Part shown: one piece after another, positions 36,197 through 45,397 of the stretch
Numbering within the stretch: the stretch's first letter is position 1
Layout of the letters: every line of letters begins with the position of its first letter
Assembly: GCA_016201275.1 (NCBI GenBank)
Contig: JACQDB010000149.1
Location: 1 to 64,000, forward strand
Length of the DNA stretch: 64,000 bases
Source: Acidobacteriota bacterium
GTDB lineage: Bacteria; Acidobacteriota; Blastocatellia; UBA7656
Direction of reading: 5' to 3'
Made by a program: the position numbers and the translations under genes
The notes under the pieces: generated by a model
What the model was told of the DNA's origin: nothing
The model's database searches: none
The model's input: the letters and a program-made list of their open reading frames with translations, nothing else

Positions 36197-36327
36197 ATGC
36201 GAATCAAGAGTTGAAAAATGTCCGCGCTGAAAGGAAAGGACTTATTAACCGGGCTTTTGGGTTTTTGCCCAGATGTCGTCTGTAAATCGTTGCTTCTTTA
36301 TCGCTGATTTCCACTCTTGATTCGCAT
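36197..36327 (+). repeat. TIR-bounded element, copy 2 (131 bases)
   Basis: Starts ATGCGAATCAAGAGTTGAAA and ends TTTCCACTCTTGATTCGCAT. It is the inverted counterpart of 32256-32435 and carries only one unit of the segment triplicated there. Lies just upstream of the acyl-CoA dehydrogenase gene. Confidence 0.85.
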
Positions 36328-36407
36328 TTGAAGTATCAAGTTACCGTATCAAGCTATCGTTCCGGTCTTTTCACGTTGACAGCAACCATAAAGGAAAACC
36401 TTAACAA

Positions 36408-37577
36408 GTGGACTTCGCAATTCCGCAAGAGTACAGGGACTTCAAAGAGACGGTCTATCGTTTCGCCAAAGAGCGACTTGCGCCACAGGCGCAGGCACTG
36501 GAAGCCAAAGGCGAATTCAGTTGGGACAACTGGCGACAGCTTGCCGATATGGGATTATTGGGTTTGCCCTTCCCCGAACGCTACGGCGGCAGCGCTGCTT
36601 CCCCTCTGGCAACTTGTCTGGCAATGGAGGCGCTAGCACACGCTGGGGTTGATGCAGGCACCACTTTATCTTGGGGAGCGCATACCATTTTATGCGGCTT
36701 GCCCATATGGTTACTGGGCAGCGAAGAGCAAAAAGCACGCTACCTGCCGAAACTCTGTACGGGCGAATGGGTGGGCGCTTTCGGTTTAACCGAAGCGGGC
36801 AGCGGTTCGGATGCAGCGGCGTTGCAAACCACCGCCCAACGGCAAGGCGACCATTGGTTGCTCAACGGCTCCAAGATGTTCATCACCAATGCGCCTATCG
36901 CTGACCTCTTCATTATCTTCGCCGCCACCAATAAAGCGGCGGGCAATCGCGGCATCTCCACCTTCCTCGTCGAACGCCAGTGCAAAGGCCTTTCCGTAGG
37001 CAAGAATTTGCACAAGATGGGCAACCGCACTTCGCTCACCGCCGAACTCTTCTTCGATCAATGCGAAGTCCCAGCAGAGAATCTTCTAGGCACGCTCCAT
37101 GCCGGTTTTACAGGCGTCGGCAAAGAGACGCTGGAATGGGAACGCAGTTGCATGATCGCTCCTGTAATCGGCGGTATGGAGCATATGCTGGAGGTCTGCG
37201 CTTCTTATGCCAAAGAGCGTCGCCAATTCGGCCAACCCTTAGCTGCGTTTCCAGCTATACAACACAAGCTGGCTAATATGAAGGTCGCTATAGAGGGCAG
37301 CCGCTTGTTGATCTATCGCGTTGCCTGGCTTAAAGAGCAAGGCCAAGCGGCTATGCAGGAAGCCGCCATCGCCAAGTTGATCGCCAGCGAAGCCGCCAAT
37401 CGCGTCGCTTATGACGCGGTGCAGATTTTCGGCGGCTACGGCTACATACAGGATTACCCTGTAGAACGCTTTTACCGCGATACCCGTTTAAGCACGCTTG
37501 GCGCTGGCACCTCCGAGGTGCAAAAAATTATCATCGCCAACGAAATGCTGAAAGCGTTTTGGCAACACGGCGCTTGA
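36408..37577 (+). CDS. Acyl-CoA dehydrogenase, isovaleryl-CoA-type active site
   Basis: A 389-residue FAD enzyme starting at GTG 36408 after AAAGGAAAACC. Family blocks are GAFGLTEAGSGSDAAALQT, WLLNGSKMFITNAPIAD, GFTGVGKETLEWERS, ERRQFGQPLAAFPAIQHKLANM and the C-terminal GAGTSEVQKIIIANE. In most family members the C-terminal motif is YEGTSEIQ with the catalytic Glu; here that residue is Gly. A Glu in ETLEWERSCMI occupies the helix position used as base in isovaleryl-CoA and long-chain dehydrogenases, so the enzyme should be active with branched or long substrates. With the carboxyltransferase at 8424 this may indicate leucine catabolism. SCP2-like gene follows. Confidence 0.85.
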   Translation: MDFAIPQEYRDFKETVYRFAKERLAPQAQALEAKGEFSWDNWRQLADMGLLGLPFPERYGGSAASPLATCLAMEALAHAGVDAGTTLSWGAHTILCGLPIWLLGSEEQKARYLPKLCTGEWVGAFGLTEAGSGSDAAALQTTAQRQGDHWLLNGSKMFITNAPIADLFIIFAATNKAAGNRGISTFLVERQCKGLSVGKNLHKMGNRTSLTAELFFDQCEVPAENLLGTLHAGFTGVGKETLEWERSCMIAPVIGGMEHMLEVCASYAKERRQFGQPLAAFPAIQHKLANMKVAIEGSRLLIYRVAWLKEQGQAAMQEAAIAKLIASEAANRVAYDAVQIFGGYGYIQDYPVERFYRDTRLSTLGAGTSEVQKIIIANEMLKAFWQHGA

Positions 37578-37676
37578 GTTCATCTACTCATAACTGCAAA
37601 GCTTCAACAAGCCTTCGCCAAATCGTCAGGCGAGGCAAGGCACAGACAGTTCGATTACAGAGTTCAACGAGGCACT

Positions 37677-38015
37677 ATGGGATTTCATAGAGGGCAGGTC
37701 ACCGAAGTCAAAGAGGTGTTCAAGCAACTCGAAGAGAATTTTCAAGTCGTTCAATGCCAGCGCCAGGCGTTAGTGCATTTCATCATAGACGCTGAACACT
37801 GGACCGTGTCACTGTCACCGCACCGTTGTGCGATAGCGCAAGGCAATAAAGCTGTAGGCAACGCCGACTGCACTATAGAGATGAGCCGAGAGCTTTTTCT
37901 AGGCTCCTTCAATGGCACCTACAAACCATCGTTGATGGATTTATTGAGCGGACGAATCAAAGTGGATCGCCCAGAAATGCTGCTCGTCTTCAAAGAGTTA
38001 TTCGGCGCTTTTTAA
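37677..38015 (+). CDS. SCP2 sterol-carrier-like protein
   Basis: A 112-residue cytoplasmic protein. The pattern of the second half, VGNADCTIEMSRELFLGSFNGTYKPSLMDLLSGRIKVDRPEMLLVFKELFGAF, matches SCP2 domains, which bind lipids or acyl-CoA in a hydrophobic tunnel (typical D-x-T-I and GKI-K-V-x-G-D elements, here SGRIKVDRPE). It follows the acyl-CoA dehydrogenase by 100 bases and precedes a sensor kinase by 14, so it may be part of one transcript. Assignment rests on pattern alone. Confidence 0.6.
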   Translation: MGFHRGQVTEVKEVFKQLEENFQVVQCQRQALVHFIIDAEHWTVSLSPHRCAIAQGNKAVGNADCTIEMSRELFLGSFNGTYKPSLMDLLSGRIKVDRPEMLLVFKELFGAF

Positions 38016-38029
38016 CCTTTATGTAAGCC

Positions 38030-39901
38030 ATGAAATTTCGTCGCACTGAAAACCGCGCCTATATGGCTTTCACGATCATCGTGGTCGTTTTATTGAGCGT
38101 CATCAGTCTGGTGCTGAGTCTTTATTCCGAATCGCTCAGAGGCAAAAGCGAACTTCATCAACAACAATATAAAATACAAGCGGCCCTACTGGCGGCTCTG
38201 CTCGCGCAAACTCCTGAGACCAGTTCGACACTGCTTAGAGACTTCTTGCAGGCTAATCACATAGTCGCCCAAGCCGCCTTGTTGTCGGCAAACGGCGAGA
38301 CCATAGCCAGCGCCTCCACTACCACCAAGCTTATAGATTTTGCCACGCTACAACTCAATACTGATGATCGCTCCACCATGAAAGAGATTGCTGGAGCGTC
38401 TCCTACAGTCGCTTACGAGGTAAAGTTGCAGACGCGCCAGCAGTTCCACATTGCCGAACTGCCGATTAAAAAAGAGGCGCGCCAGTTGGTGCTGGCCTTT
38501 CCGGTTGAGAGCGATTCCCCATCGCTGACTTACTACATTTTCAGTTATCAGGTGGTCGCCTTAATCATCGGATTATTGTTCATATACTTTTTAATCCGCT
38601 GGTTGATGCGTCCCTATCGCCGCCTGGTAGAGGCCGCTCAAGACAGCCCTGTGCGCGCTTCGGCGGCGCAGAGCGAAAGCGAATTTGTCGTCGAGACCTT
38701 TCAAGCGCTGATTCAACAACTGCAATCCAAAGAGGCCGAACTCGCCCACCTACATGAACTGGCACGCCGTCGAGCGGAAAAATCGGAACGCTTCAGTGAA
38801 CGTCTGGTGGCCAATATCCCTTCCGGTCTGGTGGCGGTCAATTCCAAAGGCCACATCAACGCCGCCAACCGCTACGCTTTGCAGCTTTTTAATTTCCCTG
38901 GCGCTACCGCAAGCCTGGAAAATAGCCAAGACTTCGCCGAACCAAATCATCCAAGCAACTACGAAGCCTACTTTCTGGCCGCCCCTGCTTTGATAGATAT
39001 GATTTCCCAATGCCTGAAAACCGGCATCGCCTTTAAGCGCGAAGAGGTGGAAATCGCCCAAGCCGATGCCCCTGCGCGGCGTCTGGGTTTGAGCGTGTCG
39101 CCAATTTTCGATTCTCAACATCAAGTCGAAGGGGCGCTGTGCATGATGACCGACATCACCGAAGTCACGGAGTTGCGCGAGCGTATCAAATTGCAGGAGA
39201 CGCTGGCCAATCTGGGCGAGATGGCCGCAGGGCTGGCGCACGAATTCAAAAACTCTCTGGCCACGATTCAAGGATACGTGCAGCTTTTCGACTTTCAAAG
39301 CGATGCAGCGACACCTACAGTGCAAAAGCGTCAGACGCTGGATTCCATGTTGAAAGAGGTGGAATTATTAGCCCGTTTGGTGACCGACTTTCTAAACTTC
39401 GCCCGTCCGCAAAGCTTAAATTTTTCCTATGTCAATCTGCGCGCTCTGCTGGAGGATTGCGTTCTCGAACTACAGCCCTTGCTGGAAAAACATGAGGTGG
39501 CCTTAGCCCTGACCGGCGACTTCATCACACTGGCCTGTGATGAATCTTTGTTACGTCGGGTCTTCCTCAATTTGATTCGCAATGCGATTGAAGCCATAGA
39601 CGCGGATGCGCCGGTGAAGCAAATCGAAATCCTCGGCTCAACCGATAAAGGAACTGGCAAACCTTACGCGCACATACGAGTTTTCGACACCGGCAGCGGC
39701 ATCTCCAAAGAAGACTTGCAGAATATTTTTATCCCCTTCTTCACCACGAAGTCGCGTGGCTATGGCATAGGCCTGGCCATCGTGCAAAAGATCATAGTCG
39801 CCCACGGCGGCAGCGTTGCGGTCGAGCGCAGCGATGCCAGCGGCACGGTCTTTCACTGTCGCCTGCCGGTCGCACCCTATCCGCTCAGTGTGAAAAAATA
39901 A
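38030..39901 (+). CDS. Membrane sensor histidine kinase with PAS domain
   Basis: A 623-residue NtrB-like kinase. Helix 1 is about residues 12-32 and helix 2 about 178-196, with a periplasmic sensor of about 145 residues between. A HAMP-like or coiled-coil segment and a PAS domain (about 260-380, IPSGLVAVNSKGHINAAN) follow. The H box is GLAHEFKNSLATIQGYVQLF with His about 404. N, G1 and G2 boxes are FLNLIRNAIEAI, VFDTGSGIS and GYGIGLAIV. All catalytic motifs are intact. No response regulator gene is adjacent, so it is an orphan kinase in this window. Confidence 0.9.
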   Translation: MKFRRTENRAYMAFTIIVVVLLSVISLVLSLYSESLRGKSELHQQQYKIQAALLAALLAQTPETSSTLLRDFLQANHIVAQAALLSANGETIASASTTTKLIDFATLQLNTDDRSTMKEIAGASPTVAYEVKLQTRQQFHIAELPIKKEARQLVLAFPVESDSPSLTYYIFSYQVVALIIGLLFIYFLIRWLMRPYRRLVEAAQDSPVRASAAQSESEFVVETFQALIQQLQSKEAELAHLHELARRRAEKSERFSERLVANIPSGLVAVNSKGHINAANRYALQLFNFPGATASLENSQDFAEPNHPSNYEAYFLAAPALIDMISQCLKTGIAFKREEVEIAQADAPARRLGLSVSPIFDSQHQVEGALCMMTDITEVTELRERIKLQETLANLGEMAAGLAHEFKNSLATIQGYVQLFDFQSDAATPTVQKRQTLDSMLKEVELLARLVTDFLNFARPQSLNFSYVNLRALLEDCVLELQPLLEKHEVALALTGDFITLACDESLLRRVFLNLIRNAIEAIDADAPVKQIEILGSTDKGTGKPYAHIRVFDTGSGISKEDLQNIFIPFFTTKSRGYGIGLAIVQKIIVAHGGSVAVERSDASGTVFHCRLPVAPYPLSVKK

Positions 39902-40073
39902 TGCCAACTTGAATGATTTGGTAACACCTTGTCGCCAGCAAATTGACCAAATCTTGAAACGGGCAGGAAAAATTTTTCGCTATTGGTCAATTCATCCCTC
40001 ATTTTCTGGCTGGCAGGGAAATTGCTTTCAGCAGGGTAGCCTAATCTTTATCCAGGCAAATTCGGAGGTCGAA

Positions 40074-40538
40074 GTGTACAAGCGATTGCAACCCAATTCC
40101 TTGCGGTGCAATGAAACCGGCTTAGGGCTGATGGAAGCCATAGTGGGAGTCTTATTGATTGCCATTGTCGGCTTTGTCGCGCTTCACCTAGTGAATTTAG
40201 GACTGGCCATGTACAAGTTGAGTTCAGGGGCTAAAGATGTCGCCGAAAAACTCGAAAAGGCCAAAGAGTTGGCGGTCAGTCAAAACAAGGATATTACGGT
40301 GCTGTTTGACGCTAAAGAAAATCGTTTTGGCATTGACCGCAATGGCAACGGCAGGCTGGAATCCATCGAAGCCGAAGAGATGCCCGAAGGCGTCAGCCTT
40401 TCCCAGGATGGCCAAATTACTTTTTCGCGTTCCGGCAAGCTCACCAAAGATTCTAAAGAACCCAGTATCGTGATTCGCAATACCCGCGACTCCAAACGTG
40501 TTAGCGTTTCCTCTTTGGGAACAGTTGATATTGAGTAG
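40074..40538 (+). CDS. Type IV pilin-like pseudopilin (GspH/FimT-like)
   Basis: GTG at 40074 follows GGAGGTCGAA and begins a leader of about 16 residues, ending NETG. Cleavage after that Gly would place a Glu at +5 of mature LGLMEAIVGVLLIAIVGFVAL, the type IV prepilin pattern with Leu replacing Phe at +1. The 120-residue globular part contains a Ca-like NRFGIDRNGNGRLESIEAEE loop and ends with KRVSVSSLGTVDIE, typical of minor pseudopilins. The longer frame from 39909 adds unlikely sequence. No pilus assembly gene is near. About 154 residues. Confidence 0.72.
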   Translation: MYKRLQPNSLRCNETGLGLMEAIVGVLLIAIVGFVALHLVNLGLAMYKLSSGAKDVAEKLEKAKELAVSQNKDITVLFDAKENRFGIDRNGNGRLESIEAEEMPEGVSLSQDGQITFSRSGKLTKDSKEPSIVIRNTRDSKRVSVSSLGTVDIE

Positions 40539-40591
40539 TCTGTCGCTAGACGAAACAGCAGAGATGGTTCTCTGCTCCTTTGGGGCGGGAA

Positions 40592-40681
40592 GCAGTGAAA
40601 GTATCTAAACAGTGTATGACCGCTTCGTTACTTCGCCAAAGGTGATACACTGTTCCCCGGTTCTAAAGATAGTTTCACTGC
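40592..40681. repeat. Palindromic element with nested stems
   Basis: Outer arms GCAGTGAAAGTATC (40592-40605) and 40668-40681 pair with one mismatch; inner arms ACAGTGTAT (40609-40617) pair with 40645-40653. It lies in the 330-base gap between the pilin-like gene and the next small gene. Confidence 0.6.
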
Positions 40682-40871
40682 GGCTCGCCCGTTTTTTTCT
40701 TTCCACACGCCAGCCTCGCTCGCCAAGCCTTTTTATGCACACTGGAAAAATCCGGCCTGCTACAGGGATTTTCTTTTTCCTACGGTTGGCAAATCTGCGC
40801 CGTGCAGTGCATAATGGGTGGTTTGGAAAACCGCCTGGTTCCAACCACTTTATTACATCAGGAGATTTATA

Positions 40872-41189
40872 ATGGCAGAAGACAAAATCTTAAAGAGCGG
40901 CCAATTCACCTTTGCGCGACTTCTTTTTCTGGTGGCCGCCGGAACCGTCATCTTTGGCATCGTCGCCCTCGGCGGCAAATTTTTAAGCATCGGCTACATC
41001 TTGCTGACGCTGGCCATATGCGGCCTGCTCTATTTGATCGCCATAGATTACGGCGTCAAGATGGACAAGGTTGATACCTCCGGCCACAGCCAGAACGTCA
41101 GCACTGAACCGACGCTGACCAATGGCAGTGTTGCCGAAGACCTCCGACCGCGAAGAAAAAGCGCCAAGGCTGGCAAGCGCCGACGCTAG
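40872..41189 (+). CDS. Small membrane protein with two helices
   Basis: ATG at 40872 follows AGGAGATTTATA. The 105-residue protein has two membrane helices (about 12-34, ARLLFLVAAGTVIFGIVALGG, and 38-58, IGYILLTLAICGLLYLIAID) and a polar tail rich in Arg/Lys (RPRRKSAKAGKRRR). No domain is recognised. The TAG stop falls in the first unit of a 15-base tandem repeat that starts at 41185. Confidence 0.65.
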   Translation: MAEDKILKSGQFTFARLLFLVAAGTVIFGIVALGGKFLSIGYILLTLAICGLLYLIAIDYGVKMDKVDTSGHSQNVSTEPTLTNGSVAEDLRPRRKSAKAGKRRR

Positions 41190-41250
41190 TCGCGCCGATG
41201 CTAGTCGCGCCGATGCTAGTCGCGCCGATGCTAGTCGCGCCGATGCTAGT
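41185..41250 (+). repeat. 15-base tandem repeat, about 4.4 units
   Basis: The unit GCTAGTCGCGCCGAT (first copy preceded by GAC) begins at 41185, 41200, 41215, 41230 and 41245. Every unit carries a CTAG palindrome. The first unit includes the stop codon of the small membrane protein gene. It is likely a slippage-prone microrepeat. Confidence 0.85.
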
Positions 41251-41361
41251 TCGGATGCCGGTTTCGTTATCATACTCCTTTCCGCGATTCTCTAATTTGC
41301 CTTCTCATAGTCGTGCGTCTTTCAGTTTATCCGGCAAGCGCTATGCGAAAACTATTTTGCT

Positions 41362-42312
41362 ATGAGCCAGTCGCCATCTACCAATTCGCCGACCGCAACC
41401 CTGACCGGCTTGCGAACTCTAGTGGATGCGCCCCACTTGTTATGGTTAGACCTCGACGACCCACTCAGTCCTACACTCGATGACTTGGCGGCAAAATATG
41501 GCTTTCACGAACTCACGGTTGAGGATTGTCGGCAGCGTATCCAACTGGCCAAGATAGATTATTACGACGACTATTCCTTCGTCATCATTAATTCGACGCA
41601 CTACATCAAAGACCCTTGTGAAGTGTTAACCCGCGAGATTGATGTTTATCTCAGCAACGATTTCATCATCACTGTGCATTTCGGCAGGAGCTTGTCTATA
41701 GATGAAATCGCCAAACATGTGCAAGCGCCCAACGGTCATCGCCTGACTCGCCCTGACCTGTTGTTGCACGCCATCATGGATATAGTCGTGGATCGCTATC
41801 TGCCTACGCTCGATCACATAGGCGACACCATAGATGATGTGCAGGATGAGTTGTTGCTCAATCCGCAGCCGAAATTACTCGAAACCATCTTCAGTTTGAA
41901 ACGCGGTCTGTTACAGTTTCGCCGCGCCGTCGCTTCGCAACGCGAATTACTCAATGCCATCATACGCGATCAATCGCCGTTCATTCAGGATGATATGACC
42001 AACTATTTCCGCGATGTCTATGACCATGCGGTGCGCGCTATGGATTTGGTGGAGACCTATCGCGATCTGCTCGCTGGCGGCCTGGACATTTATCTGACAC
42101 AGATGGCCAATCGCACCAATGATATAGTCAAAGGCTTGACGATTCTCGCTACTATTATGTTGCCGTTGACTTTGATTACCGGGTATTTCGGCATGAACTT
42201 TGAGTATATGCCGCTGCTCAAAGACCCCTATGGCATATGGTACATCAGCATAGGGCTGCTGCTTATCTCTGCAGTCATGCTCATCTATTTCAAATTGAAG
42301 AAATGGATTTGA
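41362..42312 (+). CDS. corA: CorA-family magnesium transporter
   Basis: A 316-residue CorA-type divalent cation channel. The large N-terminal cytoplasmic domain is followed by a long stalk helix (LLNPQPKLLETIFSLKRGLLQFRRAVASQRELL) and two C-terminal membrane helices. The selectivity motif GMN is in YFGMNFEYMPLL, and the last helix is WYISIGLLLISAVMLIYFKLKKW. The pentameric channel would import magnesium across the inner membrane. ATG at 41362 is used. It stands alone, with only small gaps to flanking genes. Confidence 0.93.
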   Translation: MSQSPSTNSPTATLTGLRTLVDAPHLLWLDLDDPLSPTLDDLAAKYGFHELTVEDCRQRIQLAKIDYYDDYSFVIINSTHYIKDPCEVLTREIDVYLSNDFIITVHFGRSLSIDEIAKHVQAPNGHRLTRPDLLLHAIMDIVVDRYLPTLDHIGDTIDDVQDELLLNPQPKLLETIFSLKRGLLQFRRAVASQRELLNAIIRDQSPFIQDDMTNYFRDVYDHAVRAMDLVETYRDLLAGGLDIYLTQMANRTNDIVKGLTILATIMLPLTLITGYFGMNFEYMPLLKDPYGIWYISIGLLLISAVMLIYFKLKKWI

Positions 42313-42452
42313 AGCGTGTCGGCTAAACCTGCATACGGCAATCTTGAATTGCTTGACATTCAGGCGCTCACGTATAGACTTGAGGGGTTCCGAGCGAAGG
42401 CCGCAAATCCCGCCGCGCTCCGGCAAATTCCAAAATTTTCAGGTGGGTCAAT

Positions 42453-43037
42453 ATGCGAGTAATAGATACCACAACCGCCTACGCAACCGTATCAGCAGGG
42501 TCTGCTCAAGAATTGACGCTTGCAGAATTGGCGGACTTCATCAACCAACTGCACCGCCTGCCAACCGTCGAGCAGATCACAGCGCAATTCGCTTCGCTGC
42601 TGCCACGGCAACGCGATTATGAAGCCTATCGTTTATTCAGCGCTAAAAAATATGCGCGCAATCTCATAGCACGCAGCGACTACGCCGAGCTATTAATGCT
42701 GTGCTGGCATTCCGGTCAACGCACTCCTATACACGACCACGGCGGCTCCGTCGGTGTGGTGATGGTGATCGAAGGCTCCATGACCGAGACCATGTACGAA
42801 GTCGCGCCCGAAGGTCACGTCAGACCTTACAACACCTTTCGCTGGTGTCCAGGTGGCATCACCGGCGCTGCTGTGCCGGACATTCATCAACTTTTGAATC
42901 TGCAACCGCCAGGCCGCGATCTGGTGACCCTGCATTGTTACGCGCCGCCGCTGACAGTGCTGAACACCTTCAGTCCAAGCAGCAGTCGCCGCAGAAAATG
43001 GCGCGAAGGTTCATTCACCGGCGGCGCAGGAATTTGA
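42453..43037 (+). CDS. Cysteine dioxygenase, type I
   Basis: A 194-residue cupin that oxidises cysteine to cysteine sulfinate with Fe(II) and oxygen. The metal-binding motif is TPIHDHGGSVGVV (H-x-H) with the third His in PDIHQLLN, and Tyr and Trp residues (FRWCPGGITG) as expected of the active site. The CWHSGQRTP segment precedes the metal site, typical of bacterial CDO. It starts sulfur amino-acid breakdown. GGTGGGTCAAT precedes the ATG. Specificity for cysteine over 3-mercaptopropionate cannot be settled from sequence. Confidence 0.85.
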   Translation: MRVIDTTTAYATVSAGSAQELTLAELADFINQLHRLPTVEQITAQFASLLPRQRDYEAYRLFSAKKYARNLIARSDYAELLMLCWHSGQRTPIHDHGGSVGVVMVIEGSMTETMYEVAPEGHVRPYNTFRWCPGGITGAAVPDIHQLLNLQPPGRDLVTLHCYAPPLTVLNTFSPSSSRRRKWREGSFTGGAGI

Positions 43038-43101
43038 GTGGTGTCAGTAGCAGGCTTGATTCAGAAGTCTCTGAAACAGGCCAGGTAAAGAAGGCGAAGA
43101 A

Positions 43102-43773
43102 ATGATGGGCAAAAATAAATTCTTCAACCAATTCTTGCGTTGGCAGCAGCGTTCGTTGATGATGCTGTTGGTGAGCCTGATGCTCTTCCCGTTTGGCAGC
43201 GCCAACGCTCAATCAGGGCGTAAAATCCCCAAAACGCCAACCAAACCGCCGGAAACGACGACCCCGAAAGAGCCGCCGCCATCTCATAACGCCTCGCCAT
43301 CGCCCACCAAAGCACCACAGCTTGCCGTACTCGTCACCTTTCAACTGCAAACTTTTAATTCAGAAATCTACTCCCGCTATGTCGCGCAAGGCTGTCTGGA
43401 GCGTCTGCACCGAGCCCTTGCCGTGAAGGGGCAATCCGGCAGAGAGATGAATCGCAAAGAGGCAGCAGATTTTGCTAAAGCCTCCGCAGAGGTTTATGTC
43501 TTGTGGTTTGAATTGGAATCTGACGCCTTCAATTCCGCTTCTGCTAGTCGCAACGATATATCATCTATGTATGTCAATTATGTGTTGTATGCGCCCAACA
43601 CCGGCAAGCTGCTCTCGTCCGGCCACGTCTATCAAAATCAGCGCGGCGGATTGACCCGGCAACTCCCGCAAAACCTGATGACCGCTGAATATCTCTTGCG
43701 GCGAACCGGCAGCGAACTCGCCGACAGGGTTTTCAAAGTATTGAATTTGCCTTTACCCCCTGAGCGCTTTTAG
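43102..43773 (+). CDS. Secreted protein of unknown function
   Basis: A 223-residue exported protein. The signal peptide (SLMMLLVSLMLFPFGSANAQ) is followed by a Pro/Thr-rich linker (about 38-68: TPTKPPETTTPKEPPP). The C-terminal 150 residues resemble a small periplasmic domain (LAVLVTFQLQTFNSEIYSRYVAQGC and a second half ending LRRTGSELADRVFKVLNLPLPP), with no recognised family. It lies 64 bases after the dioxygenase gene and 68 before the molybdoenzyme subunit gene. Confidence 0.65.
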   Translation: MMGKNKFFNQFLRWQQRSLMMLLVSLMLFPFGSANAQSGRKIPKTPTKPPETTTPKEPPPSHNASPSPTKAPQLAVLVTFQLQTFNSEIYSRYVAQGCLERLHRALAVKGQSGREMNRKEAADFAKASAEVYVLWFELESDAFNSASASRNDISSMYVNYVLYAPNTGKLLSSGHVYQNQRGGLTRQLPQNLMTAEYLLRRTGSELADRVFKVLNLPLPPERF

Positions 43774-43841
43774 AATGCCGGTTTCAAAACCGCAGCGCAA
43801 AACTTTGGAGTGAATCGCTGACCTCGTTCATTTGAGCTTTT

Positions 43842-45380
43842 ATGAAATATGGATTCCTGATTGATCAACGAAAATGTATAGGTTGCCATGCTTGCACAGT
43901 AGCTTGTAAATCTGAAAACGAAGTCGCCATCGGCACCTATCGCACCTGGGTCAAGTACATAGAGAAAGGTATATACCCGGACACCCAAAGATTTTTTTCC
44001 GTCTTGCGCTGCAACCATTGTCAGGAGGCACCGTGCATTACGATTTGCCCGACCACTGCACTGTTCAAACGCGACAATGGCGTGGTGGATTTCGACAACA
44101 GTCGCTGCATAGGCTGCAAATCCTGTATGCAGGCTTGCCCTTATGATGCGCTCTACATAGACCCGTTCAGCAATACTGCAGCGAAGTGCAACTTCTGCGC
44201 GCCCAGAGTGGAAAGCGGTATGCAACCGGCCTGCGAAGTCGTCTGTCCTACGCAAGCGATTTTGTCCGGCGATCTGGACGATTCAACTTCTTTGCTCGCG
44301 CAGATGCTTTCCACGCATAAAACTTCGGTGCGAAAACCCGAAGCTCAGACCAAGCCCAAGCTCTATTACATCAACGTCAATCCTTCATCCATCACGCCCA
44401 CCGAGCAAACTCACACCACTGGTTATTTATGGGCGGAACCACAAATCAGCGCGTTGATGCAAGATGAACAGACGCTGGCCGCTGCCGACGCCAAAGCGCG
44501 CACCACTTACGATGTAGCGCACGATAGACCTTGGGGTTGGAAAGTCTCTGCGTATCTGTGGACGAAGTCGGTTGCGGCGGGAGCCTTTTTCATCGCTGCA
44601 TTGGCCTTGGGTTTGGGATTGACGCGCAGCAACTGGCTGTTCAACACCGCTGCAGCGCCGGTCAGTTTGATTTTTCTGGTCGCTACTCTAGCTCTGTTGA
44701 TTGCAGATTTGAAACGCCCTGAGCGCTTCTTCTACATACTGCTCAAGCCGCAATGGAAATCCTGGTTGGTGATCGGCGGCTATGTGCTGGCGATTTACGG
44801 CGCGCTGTTGACCGCCTGGATAATTTTGCCGATGCTCAAGTTGTACAGCTTATCGCCTTTGGTCTTGTGGGCAGGCGCAATTTTTGCGGTGATGACGGCC
44901 ATCTATTCGGCCTTCTTGTTCAAGCAGGCGCGTGGCCGAGTCTTCTGGAACAGCGGCTTTGTGCCGATTCATCTACTGGTGCAGGCGTTGATTGCCGGGT
45001 CAGGCGTCTTGATGATCGTCGCCGTGATAGATGCCTGGATAACCCGCAGTTGGCTGATGGAATCGCAGTTTGAATTTTTGCAATATGAATTGTTGGGCGC
45101 GTTAATCGCCCACGCAGTGTTAATCGCCGGGGAATTATGGATGCCCGAAGAGAGTATCGAAAAGCAGCGCGCTCAACGCTTCATCAAAAAAGGAATGTTC
45201 AGCAAATGGTTTTGGGGCGGCAGTATCGGCGCAGGCATCATCCTGCCGGTTTTGTCTATCGCCACAGGCATCGCGCAATTCGACATCTTCGCCTTGCTGA
45301 CCGCTATGCTGGCGCTCGGCGGTTTGTTCTTATGGGAACACATATGGGTGCAGGCAGGCCAAGCCGTACCGCTGAGTTAA
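43842..45380 (+). CDS. Fused ferredoxin / NrfD-type membrane subunit of a molybdoenzyme
   Basis: A 512-residue fusion of a DmsB-like iron-sulfur protein and a DmsC/NrfD-like anchor. Residues 1-160 carry four [4Fe-4S] motifs: CIGCHACTVAC, CNHCQEAPCITIC, CIGCKSCMQAC and CNFCAPRV...PACEVVC. A linker (about 165-225) follows, then about eight membrane helices to the C-terminus. The subunit would pass electrons between a quinone pool and the catalytic subunit at 45793. The two parts are usually separate proteins. No Tat signal is present, which suggests the cluster domain faces the cytoplasm. Confidence 0.88.
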   Translation: MKYGFLIDQRKCIGCHACTVACKSENEVAIGTYRTWVKYIEKGIYPDTQRFFSVLRCNHCQEAPCITICPTTALFKRDNGVVDFDNSRCIGCKSCMQACPYDALYIDPFSNTAAKCNFCAPRVESGMQPACEVVCPTQAILSGDLDDSTSLLAQMLSTHKTSVRKPEAQTKPKLYYINVNPSSITPTEQTHTTGYLWAEPQISALMQDEQTLAAADAKARTTYDVAHDRPWGWKVSAYLWTKSVAAGAFFIAALALGLGLTRSNWLFNTAAAPVSLIFLVATLALLIADLKRPERFFYILLKPQWKSWLVIGGYVLAIYGALLTAWIILPMLKLYSLSPLVLWAGAIFAVMTAIYSAFLFKQARGRVFWNSGFVPIHLLVQALIAGSGVLMIVAVIDAWITRSWLMESQFEFLQYELLGALIAHAVLIAGELWMPEESIEKQRAQRFIKKGMFSKWFWGGSIGAGIILPVLSIATGIAQFDIFALLTAMLALGGLFLWEHIWVQAGQAVPLS

Positions 45381-45397
45381 AATCAGGAGTGCTAAAA

